NCBI GenBank assembly: GCA_050123375.1
Contig: JASFHF010000026.1
Span: 1 to 29,781, forward strand
DNA length: 29,781 nt
Source: JASFHF01 sp050123375
Lineage (GTDB): Bacteria > Pseudomonadota > Gammaproteobacteria > UBA12402
Direction: 5' to 3'
A program made the position numbers and the translations under genes. The notes below the pieces were generated by a model. That model searched no databases, was not told where the DNA came from, and saw only the letters and a list, made by a program, of their open reading frames with translations. Below, piece by piece: positions 15,763 to 22,605 of the stretch. Positions within the stretch are counted from its first letter, which is position 1; every line of letters begins with the position of its first letter.

Positions 15763-16848
15763 TTAGCTGTCTGTAGCAACACCACCTAAAAATCTACTGG
15801 TTCCGCTAGTTTGTGCGGTCCATGTAGTACCATCAGAACTGGTTAATATAGTGCCACTTTGTCCAACTATAATAAATTGATTTTGGCTGCTGCTGTATGC
15901 GATACTATCCAGAGAATTTGTGGTTCCACTAGTTTGTGTGGTCCATGTGATTCCATAATTGCTGGTTAATATAGCACCAGAACCTCCAACCGCAATCCAT
16001 TTACTTGGGCTGCTGCTATATGCGATATTATATAGAGCATTTGTGGTTCCACCGGCTTGTGCGGTCCATGTGATACCATTAGAGCTAGTTAATATATTAA
16101 CTAGCATTCCGACTGTGATTAGCAGGTCTTGATTGCTGCTGTATGTAATACCAACTAGAGAGTTAATGGTTCCGCTGGTTCGTGATGTCCATGTAGTGCC
16201 ATCAGGACTGGTTAATATAGTGCCGCTATCTCCAACCACGACCCATAGGTCTTGACCACTGCTGTATGCAACATTACTCAGAAGGTTAGCAGTTCCGCTG
16301 GTTCGTGATGTCCATGTAGTACCATCAGGGCTGGTTAATATAGTGCCGCTATATCCAACTGCGACCCATAGGTCTTGACTACTGCTGTATGCAACATTAT
16401 ACAGATTGTTAGCAGTTCCGCTGGTTCGTGATGTCCATGTGATGCCATCAGGGCTGGTTAATATAATGCCACTTTCTCCAACTGCAATCCATAGAGTTTG
16501 ACTACTGCTGTATGCAACACTATTCAGATCGTTAGTAGTTCCGCTGGTTCGTGATATCCATGTTACACCTTTATCAGAGCTGGTTAATATAGTCCCAGAA
16601 TAACCTACACTGACATATAGGTGTGATGTGGTTGACCCGCCGCCGCCTCCCCCGTTATTTTGATCCTTGTTATGTTTAAATAGATAATATCCTCCAACCA
16701 CAGCAGAAGAGCCTACTAGAGCTGTAGGTACCAGCCATGTTGGTGTTGTAGTTGAGTTAATGTTTACTAAAGGTTTAGAGGCAGCAGAAAGTGTACTTGT
16801 AGTTAAAAATAAAACAGCGTAAATTGTAAATAAAAAAATTTGTTTCAT
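15763..16848 (-). CDS. Signal-anchored beta-propeller protein with seven YCF48-like repeats
   Basis: A 361-residue envelope protein of unknown function. An N-terminal signal or anchor (MKQIFLFTIYAVLFLTTSTL) is followed by a second hydrophobic stretch (WLVPTALVGSSAVVGGYYLF, about 38-58) and a Gly-rich linker of six glycines. Then come seven tandem repeats of about 41 residues, each with the core AVGxSGTILTSPDGxTWTSRTSGT and a following AYSSSQ. Seven blades would close a beta-propeller like the YCF48/BNR/sialidase-type folds. The repeats are also strong at DNA level (123-bp period), so copy number may vary between strains. It has its own promoter in the gap after trbB. Convergent with spoT. Confidence 0.7.
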   Translation of the reverse strand: MKQIFLFTIYAVLFLTTSTLSAASKPLVNINSTTTPTWLVPTALVGSSAVVGGYYLFKHNKDQNNGGGGGGSTTSHLYVSVGYSGTILTSSDKGVTWISRTSGTTNDLNSVAYSSSQTLWIAVGESGIILTSPDGITWTSRTSGTANNLYNVAYSSSQDLWVAVGYSGTILTSPDGTTWTSRTSGTANLLSNVAYSSGQDLWVVVGDSGTILTSPDGTTWTSRTSGTINSLVGITYSSNQDLLITVGMLVNILTSSNGITWTAQAGGTTNALYNIAYSSSPSKWIAVGGSGAILTSNYGITWTTQTSGTTNSLDSIAYSSSQNQFIIVGQSGTILTSSDGTTWTAQTSGTSRFLGGVATDS

Positions 16849-16893
16849 AATTTAGAATCTTCCTTGGTTACTATTTTTGTAAAAAGTGTGTTA

Positions 16894-16922
16894 ATAATAT
16901 CAAGTCTAAAGTAGTAGTACAA
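16894..16922 (-). promoter_or_regulatory. Candidate promoter of the beta-propeller gene
   Basis: On the minus strand, TTGTAC (16917-16922) is separated by 17 bases from TATTAT (16894-16899), one mismatch from the consensus -10. The start codon lies about 45 bases downstream. It suggests that the gene can be expressed independently of the secretion operon ending at 16929. Confidence 0.4.
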
Positions 16923-16928
16923 TATCTA

Positions 16929-17840
16929 TTAAGTCAAATCATTATATGAACTGATATTTTCAACTTTATATTGATTATTTTTGCAGCGGTGCATATATAC
17001 GATATAATTAATAGCTTCTTTGATTAACCGGGTTGGTACAATGGTTACTGCTTCTTGAACTAAATCTTCGATTCGGGATAAAGTTGATTTTAAACTGTTG
17101 GAGTGGATAGTACAAATGCCTCCAGGATGACCGGTATTCCAAGCCTTTAATAATTCTAGTGCAGCTCCATCGCGTACTTCGCCAACAATAATACGGTCTG
17201 GCCGCATTCGCAATGATCCTTTAACTAAATCGTGCATTGATACAGTATTTGAAGTTCGCAGTTTAATACAGTCATCCACATTAACTTGTAATTCAGGTAA
17301 ATCTTCTAACACAATAATTCTTTCGTTGCTGTTTTTTAGTTCGTTCAATAGTGCATTTGCAAAGGTGGTTTTACCCGAAGCGGTACTGCCTGCGATCAAA
17401 ATATTTTTTCTATTTTTTATTGCTTGTTTTATTGTTTCTGCTTGTTTAGCAGTCAAGCTTTTTGCGTTCACATAGTCATCTAAAGTAAATATACGAATAG
17501 CTTTTTTACGCATGGTGAAACTGGGTTGATCAACAACTGGGGGGAGCCAGCCTTGAAAGCGCGCACCGGATTCAGGTAATTCGCAAGCAACTTCCGGGTG
17601 ATCTTGATTGGCAATCATTTGTCTGTGAGTTGCGACTAGTTTGATCATGTTTGCTACTTGATTAGCAGTGAAGATAATTTCAGTGTAATATTTGCCGCGA
17701 GTTAATGAGTCAACCCATAATTTTCCATCTGGATTAACCATTATTTCGATGACATCATCGTCTGCCATCAATTTTTTAATATCGTTGCCAAATGATGTGG
17801 ATAGCATATCGAGGTGTCGTTGTGCAGATTTTTGGTTCAT
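16929..17840 (-). CDS. trbB: TrbB/VirB11 secretion ATPase
   Basis: A 303-residue hexameric traffic ATPase that powers type IV secretion at the inner membrane. The N-terminal domain has the family-typical DDDVIEIMVNPDGKLWVD. Walker A is IAGSTASGKTTFANALL (Lys near 157), the Asp box is IIVLEDLPELQ, and Walker B/His motifs are IIVGEVRDGAALELLKAW and HPGGICTIHSNS. Length and N terminus favour the TrbB branch of conjugation systems. It is the last gene of the cluster and is separated from traF by about 190 bp carrying a palindrome. In RP4, trbB precedes trbC, so the position here is shifted. Confidence 0.9.
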   Translation of the reverse strand: MNQKSAQRHLDMLSTSFGNDIKKLMADDDVIEIMVNPDGKLWVDSLTRGKYYTEIIFTANQVANMIKLVATHRQMIANQDHPEVACELPESGARFQGWLPPVVDQPSFTMRKKAIRIFTLDDYVNAKSLTAKQAETIKQAIKNRKNILIAGSTASGKTTFANALLNELKNSNERIIVLEDLPELQVNVDDCIKLRTSNTVSMHDLVKGSLRMRPDRIIVGEVRDGAALELLKAWNTGHPGGICTIHSNSLKSTLSRIEDLVQEAVTIVPTRLIKEAINYIVYMHRCKNNQYKVENISSYNDLT

Positions 17841-17882
17841 AAGTAATCTTGCGCAGATTGTTTAATAAAATAAAATCTGTAG

Positions 17883-18040
17883 GGGGTCGGAGCTTTGCAT
17901 GATTACAAGGTAATAAATAACGCGGGACGCGAGCTTTACATAATTACAATGCCTTGTTTGTTACTTTGTAATCATGTAAAGCTCCGTCCCTTAAAGAATT
18001 TAGCTATTACCTCGTAACTATTGTAAAACTCACGACCCGC
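17883..18040. repeat. About 158-bp nested imperfect palindrome between traF and trbB
   Basis: The outer arms (from GGGTCGGAGCTTTGCATGA at 17883, and the complement ending GTAAAACTCACGACCC at 18038) pair imperfectly. Inside lies a 19-bp inner pair with one mismatch: 17931-17949, starting GAGCTTTACATAATTACAA, with 17966-17984. A third copy of this arm is at 17890-17908. The loop contains CTTGTTTGTT, shared with the hairpin near 8065. The last codons and TGA of traF lie inside the right arm. Non-coding; it looks like a MITE or REP-type element and would form a large RNA hairpin within the operon. Confidence 0.65.
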
Positions 18041-18563
18041 CTACTTTTAATAAAAATTTAGCTTTACCTATTATTCTATCATCATTTACCGGGCCAAAAT
18101 AGCGTCCGTCGAAAGAATTTTTTAATTTAGTGCTCATTAATAGGTATTGGTGTTTTTTTAATTTGCCGCAAAAACAGTTGTTTGGCAGCTTTTTACCAGG
18201 TTTGTATTCCTGGTATATTGGCGCAATTTTTTGGTTGTTAATATATATCCACTTTTTGTTTTGGCAAACATAATCTCCTGGAATACCAACAACATATTTT
18301 AGCATTAATCCATTTTTTGGCAGCCATTTTTTTTGCAGTAAAAAATGCAGGAACTTTTCTGGCGGTTTGAATAACACAATATCTCTGCGATGAAAGTGTT
18401 GGCTTGGTTTTATGAAATAAAAACCTTTTGGCATGCTGGCAGTTACTTGATAAGTAAGCAAAAATCCACGTTTTTTTAAGCGGATTAAATTATGTTGTAA
18501 TATTACTAATACAAGTATTACTGCTAAGATATATAAGGAAGCTTTCCGTAACTTAATTTGCAC
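18030..18563 (-). CDS. traF: TraF-like S26 signal peptidase (pilin processing/cyclisation)
   Basis: A 177-residue membrane-anchored serine peptidase. One N-terminal membrane segment (LYILAVILVLVILQHNL) is followed by the catalytic serine in TASMPKGFYFIKP and the general-base lysine in LMLKYVVGIPGD. The C-terminal STKLKNSFDGRYFGPV is the family signature. In RP4-type conjugation, TraF trims and cyclises the TrbC pilin, and its place inside this trb cluster supports the same role. It starts at GTG, sharing one base with the trbL stop, with AAGGG about eight bases upstream. Its C-terminal GGS and stop are formed by the palindromic repeat, so the original end may have been altered. Confidence 0.85.
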   Translation of the reverse strand: MQIKLRKASLYILAVILVLVILQHNLIRLKKRGFLLTYQVTASMPKGFYFIKPSQHFHRRDIVLFKPPEKFLHFLLQKKWLPKNGLMLKYVVGIPGDYVCQNKKWIYINNQKIAPIYQEYKPGKKLPNNCFCGKLKKHQYLLMSTKLKNSFDGRYFGPVNDDRIIGKAKFLLKVGGS

Positions 18564-19711
18564 TACTTTTTCCCTTGTTGCATTGCTTTGGTAAAGGAAG
18601 CAGTGATTTTTTTTAAAGTTTCATCAGAAATACTTTTGGTAATGGTGCTTCTTTTACCAATTGCGCTGGCAGAATGTAACCCTGCAGAATTTTGACCAGA
18701 TTGTAGTCCGCTGCCAGATGAAGTAATGCCGGAAGCAGCTTGTGTTTGAATAACTGTGCTTCCGCTAGTATTAGATGCGTTATGGTTTATTCCATTGTTT
18801 AGTCGAGCTGCGGGTTCAATGGTTGTAGCTGCTTGCATCGATGCTGGTTCGAAACTTGATGATGTTGTTAAGTTATTTTGAAATGCGGGCATGTCGATTT
18901 TATTCATGCTGACGTTTCTATTGGAAGAATTAATTTTGAATGAACCAATTGCATTTGCAGCATATGCAGGTAATTTTATGGCTAAGTAAAGAAATAAAAG
19001 TGAAGTAAAGAATAAACCTAGTATTTTATTAATGTTGTAACTGATATTTGGATCGGTTAAGTTGAATGAATTCCATGTTGCAATAACACTGCCAATTACC
19101 ATAATTAGAACAGCGACTCTAACACCTGCTTTTAACACGGCTTGTACTGAGCGGTCAAACATATCAGCGCTGGGTTTAAAAATACCAAGCGGCAGCATAA
19201 TTAAGGATATTAATGATACCAAATAAAATCCCGCTAATTGCACTACAATTTGAATGCCTAATAAACCAAACACCAATAAAATGCCGAATCCTAAAGTAGA
19301 TAGCAAAATTACTAAACCAAAAGTATTACTGGTTGTTGCTATTTGTAACAACCCAAGTCCAACATTATAACCTACTTGCCAGATTAATGCCGGGTTAAAG
19401 ATATATTTGCTCAGGTTGTGAGTATCGGCGACTAGGCCGCCAATTTGCGCAAAGCTATTGATAATTTCACTTAATAACCAGGCATAATTTTGGATGAGAA
19501 AAAAAATCAAACCAATTTTAATAACTTTAAAAAATAATTCGTCCCATGAAGAATTTTGACCAAACGCGTATAATAATCCAAAAATAACTACTTCGAAGGT
19601 AGCGAAAATAAATAATAAATTTACAGCATAATGAGTAACTGAACCGAATGCGTGGTTGATATGAGAAATAAAAGTTGTTTGTACCAGCGAAATTGCACTT
19701 GGATCTAACAT
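18563..19711 (-). CDS. trbL: TrbL/VirB6 polytopic inner-membrane secretion protein
   Basis: A 382-residue membrane protein forming part of the type IV secretion inner-membrane platform. There are about six hydrophobic segments: AVNLLFIFATFEVVIFGLLY (near 29), VIKIGLIFFLIQNYAWLL (near 62), a long run at about 130-180, VRVAVLIMVIGSVIATW (near 200) and GLFFTSLLFLYLAIKL (near 235). The N-terminal part resembles TrbL. The last ~110 residues are a Ser/Thr/Asn/Gln-rich, low-complexity tail ending KKITASFTKAMQQGKK, as is common in TrbL/VirB6 proteins. The start is 7 bases after a 13-codon ORF that bridges it to trbI. Confidence 0.85.
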   Translation of the reverse strand: MLDPSAISLVQTTFISHINHAFGSVTHYAVNLLFIFATFEVVIFGLLYAFGQNSSWDELFFKVIKIGLIFFLIQNYAWLLSEIINSFAQIGGLVADTHNLSKYIFNPALIWQVGYNVGLGLLQIATTSNTFGLVILLSTLGFGILLVFGLLGIQIVVQLAGFYLVSLISLIMLPLGIFKPSADMFDRSVQAVLKAGVRVAVLIMVIGSVIATWNSFNLTDPNISYNINKILGLFFTSLLFLYLAIKLPAYAANAIGSFKINSSNRNVSMNKIDMPAFQNNLTTSSSFEPASMQAATTIEPAARLNNGINHNASNTSGSTVIQTQAASGITSSGSGLQSGQNSAGLHSASAIGKRSTITKSISDETLKKITASFTKAMQQGKK

Positions 19712-19717
19712 TTTTCA

Positions 19718-19759
19718 TCAACCTTGGTTATCACCATTATAAAATGTTTTTTTACTCAT
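19718..19759 (-). other. 13-codon ORF bridging trbI and trbL
   Basis: An ATG overlapping the trbI stop (ATGAGTAA) opens MSKKTFYNGDNQG and stops seven bases before the trbL start codon. There is no separate strong ribosome binding site. It could couple translation of trbL to trbI, or be chance; it is too short to be the VirB7 lipoprotein and has no lipobox. Confidence 0.2.
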
Positions 19760-21032
19760 TAAAATCTTCCTGTTTATAAAGGTATGGTTCCATTATCATA
19801 TCTTTTTTGACAATCACATTAAATTCATAGCCAATGGGGATAGTTAAAGTAGGTTGGATATTCATTGCTTGTTCTGTAAGTTGTGTTCCTGTTTGTGATA
19901 TGCTTGATGCTCCTCCTAATATAGCATTTTGCCGAGAGCTTCGCCAATACGGATTTCCATTGTTATAATTGTTATCTGCAGCAACGCCTGCACCGACACT
20001 TAATAATGTTGATAATGTTGCAGCACCCAACACTCTGCCCCAATGATTATCGACATTTCCTTTCATTCCTGATTGTCCTGTAACATCAGTACCGACATAT
20101 TTATCTAATTGAATTGAAGACCCATCTGGTCTAATAATTCTTGTGAATGCAATTAATACGCGTTCTTGCCCATAAGCGATGACTGATTGATATTCGCCAA
20201 GTAATTTTGATCCTTTTGGGATAAGCAAAAAGCTGCCGCTAACGGTATCAAATACATTTTGTCTTATTTGTGCGATTACCGATCCTGGTAAAGTAGTATT
20301 AATTGCTGTAATTAATTCGGCTGGAATAATGGTTCCAGCTTGAACTTCATAAGGAGAAATGGGCTTTAATAATGGATGTTTGTCATAGACATCTTCATCT
20401 TTATCGGAGCTTTGTAAAAAAGCCATTTTTTGTGCTTGCATGTTTTGGGCGTTATAAGCGCTTTGTTTATCAGATGATAGTGTTGAGTTTTGTGTGACTG
20501 ATGTTTTAGAGGACTGCTGGTCATCTGAGGGTTTTGGAAGATGTTCATTAGGTGGGGTAGCTCCGGCAAAAAATATGCCGCTGGTGTTTGCTTGTTTTAT
20601 TCTTTGTGTGTCTACTGATTGTGAACGTACTAATTGGTGCTGCAGAAGATCTGCAATTCTTTGCTGTAAAAATGCTTGTTGATTCTTTAAATCTTCAATT
20701 TCTTTTTCTATTTCAGGAGGGATGACTGGTTTAGCTGAACTAATTAGATATTTTTTAATAGCAGCTATGTCAGAATAATTTTTAGGTAATTGTTTTAAGG
20801 TATCGTCAGCATCTTTGGCATTATTTATATCACTGTTTTTTACAGTCAAATTAGTTGAGGTTTGTTTTCGCTTTGTGGTTGGCGTTTGAAAAATGCTAAA
20901 AATAACCCAGCAGAAAAACAGTGCTCCTATAATTATCAGGCAAAAAACCAGACCGCGATTAATTCTTATCGTACTTTGTGGTTTTACTCGCAAAGTAAAT
21001 GGTTCTGATTTATGTTTATCATCTTCACGCAT
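19752..21032 (-). CDS. trbI: TrbI/VirB10 envelope-spanning core-complex protein
   Basis: A 426-residue VirB10 homologue linking the inner and outer membranes. A short cytoplasmic tail is followed by one membrane segment (LVFCLIIIGALFFCWVIFSIF, about 28-48). Next is a periplasmic region with a coiled coil (EIEKEIEDLKNQQAFLQQRI, about 110-130) and a Ser/Gln-rich linker. The C-terminal VirB10 beta-barrel domain has AGTIIPAELITAINTTLPG, LLIPKGSKLLGEY and PDGSSIQLDKYVGTDVTGQS. It starts one base after the trbG stop. Normal TrbI length. Confidence 0.92.
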   Translation of the reverse strand: MREDDKHKSEPFTLRVKPQSTIRINRGLVFCLIIIGALFFCWVIFSIFQTPTTKRKQTSTNLTVKNSDINNAKDADDTLKQLPKNYSDIAAIKKYLISSAKPVIPPEIEKEIEDLKNQQAFLQQRIADLLQHQLVRSQSVDTQRIKQANTSGIFFAGATPPNEHLPKPSDDQQSSKTSVTQNSTLSSDKQSAYNAQNMQAQKMAFLQSSDKDEDVYDKHPLLKPISPYEVQAGTIIPAELITAINTTLPGSVIAQIRQNVFDTVSGSFLLIPKGSKLLGEYQSVIAYGQERVLIAFTRIIRPDGSSIQLDKYVGTDVTGQSGMKGNVDNHWGRVLGAATLSTLLSVGAGVAADNNYNNGNPYWRSSRQNAILGGASSISQTGTQLTEQAMNIQPTLTIPIGYEFNVIVKKDMIMEPYLYKQEDFNE

Positions 21033-21033
21033 A

Positions 21034-21903
21034 TTAATTGCCGTTATAAGTGATTTGTATAATTGGTGAATTTTTTTCGCCTAAGCATAATTGTGCCTGA
21101 TAAACCACACTGTCGATAATATAATAATTGCCTTTAACTCGGTAATTGGCAGCTTTGACGTTTTCTTTATCACCTAAAAATAAAGTCGGGGCTATCTGCA
21201 TGTTTTTTGGAAACTGAATATAAGTTTTTTGTCCGTCATTAAAAACTTCAATTGGAGACCAATTTGGCGGTTTGTTACCTTTAGTCATGGTTAATTTATA
21301 GTTGAAATTTAAGTTGGCTAAGCGTAAACCGTCAAGACGGTTCTTTGAGGTCAAGCTGCGGTATCTTTTTACGAAACTGTGGCTGCTTGGATAATGCCAG
21401 GTAACCACCGCCATGTACGTATGGTATGTTGAATGTAATGACAAATGATATGTTCTAAGGTTTGTAGTGACTACTAAGCTATTAGTTAAGTTGCTTTCAG
21501 TTGGTTTAATTAACAGATGTTCCATTTTATCAGATGATGATCCGCTGTAAGTTTTAGATACTTCCCAGCGATAAGTGTCGCCAGCTGCAACGGATATAAT
21601 GTTTTCGCCGGGCTGGAATTGTAGGTCGGTTACGCTTAGCGGTGCGCAATAAATTTTATACAACGCTCCAGGCATATAGGAAAAACTCATAATGGAATCA
21701 ACGTAAGAAGTTGATTTAGGTAAGCGCAGCGCTTGTCTGTTAGCCCTGTTTACTGCAGAAACACCAATTGTACGTGAATATTTATGCGATGGTAATTTTC
21801 TAACTGTGATGTTAGTGTGTTTAACTGAATTGGCTAAAGCACAGTTAAATGTCAGAGCAGCGATTGCGGCGATGCTCGAAAAAATGGTGACAGTGTTTTT
21901 CAT
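21034..21903 (-). CDS. trbG: TrbG/VirB9 outer-membrane core-complex protein
   Basis: A 289-residue periplasmic/outer-membrane component that pairs with VirB10 and VirB7. The N-terminal signal peptide (KNTVTIFSSIAAIAALTF, then CALA) supports the ATG at 21903 rather than the further upstream in-frame start. The VirB9 signatures are present: YKIYCAPLSVTDLQFQPGE, GDTYRWEV, HLLIKPTESNLTNSLVVTTN and the C-terminal ANYRVKGNYYIIDSV. It starts one base after the trbF stop. No TrbH/VirB7 lipoprotein is encoded next to it. Confidence 0.9.
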   Translation of the reverse strand: MKNTVTIFSSIAAIAALTFNCALANSVKHTNITVRKLPSHKYSRTIGVSAVNRANRQALRLPKSTSYVDSIMSFSYMPGALYKIYCAPLSVTDLQFQPGENIISVAAGDTYRWEVSKTYSGSSSDKMEHLLIKPTESNLTNSLVVTTNLRTYHLSLHSTYHTYMAVVTWHYPSSHSFVKRYRSLTSKNRLDGLRLANLNFNYKLTMTKGNKPPNWSPIEVFNDGQKTYIQFPKNMQIAPTLFLGDKENVKAANYRVKGNYYIIDSVVYQAQLCLGEKNSPIIQITYNGN

Positions 21904-21904
21904 T

Positions 21905-22603
21905 TTATGCTTCCCGTCGTGAAATATTGAAATCAACTATATAAAGTCCCAGCGGATTTTGCAAGATGCTTTTTTGTGATGTTGGTTGTTTTATTGCGAT
22001 GGTAAATACCCCACTATATTTTTGTTGTTGTGTATTTTGATCGCTAACATCCGTGGTAGTTTCAGCCCAATCCATTTGAAACGTATTATTACTGATAGGG
22101 TTAATATCGGTAATGTTTACCACAATGGTTTTTTTGCCCAGGAGTGCTACCGGATTATTTTTTTGCAAATAGTTACTTAGAATTTTAGAACTGTTTTGGG
22201 TTAAAAATTTATATGCAGCAAGCCAGTTTTGTTTGGCTACCACAGGATCCAAAGGTAATTCGCGTATTAATTTTATGAAATGACTAATGAAATATTCTTC
22301 TTGTGCTTTAGTTGGCTGATAACGAGTTACTAACGGCACAATATTTACTACTCTGCCAGAATTAGCAACTTCTGCAACAAATACTTTATTTTTGTTAATG
22401 CTTAGACTAATTCCTAATAAAAGTAATAGCACCAACACGCCTATCATCGATAAAATTGCGATTAGGCGCCAGTTAGATGCTTGTGCCGACAAACTGCCGA
22501 ATCGATCGCTCCATTCAAGGCGTGCGCGCATATAAGGTGTTTCCGCATCGGGTGATTTATATTGCGGCGTTGCCTGGTTAAATTTTTTATTCTGTTTGGT
22601 CAT
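21905..22603 (-). CDS. trbF: TrbF/VirB8 inner-membrane assembly protein
   Basis: A 232-residue bitopic protein. The N-terminal cytoplasmic part TPYMRARLEWSDRFGSLSAQ followed by ASNWRL is the TrbF hallmark. A single membrane segment follows (LIAILSMIGVLVLLLLLGIS, about 46-65), then a periplasmic VirB8-type domain containing RELPLDPVVAKQNWLAAYKF. It acts as an assembly factor of the secretion channel. It starts two bases after the trbE stop. Confidence 0.9.
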   Translation of the reverse strand: MTKQNKKFNQATPQYKSPDAETPYMRARLEWSDRFGSLSAQASNWRLIAILSMIGVLVLLLLLGISLSINKNKVFVAEVANSGRVVNIVPLVTRYQPTKAQEEYFISHFIKLIRELPLDPVVAKQNWLAAYKFLTQNSSKILSNYLQKNNPVALLGKKTIVVNITDINPISNNTFQMDWAETTTDVSDQNTQQQKYSGVFTIAIKQPTSQKSILQNPLGLYIVDFNISRREA

Positions 22604-22605
22604 AT

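Noticed and set aside
15780..16620. Regular DNA repeats that could suggest a CRISPR array
   Set aside because: The 123-bp period is in frame, codes for seven protein repeats and has no unique spacers between short identical repeats.
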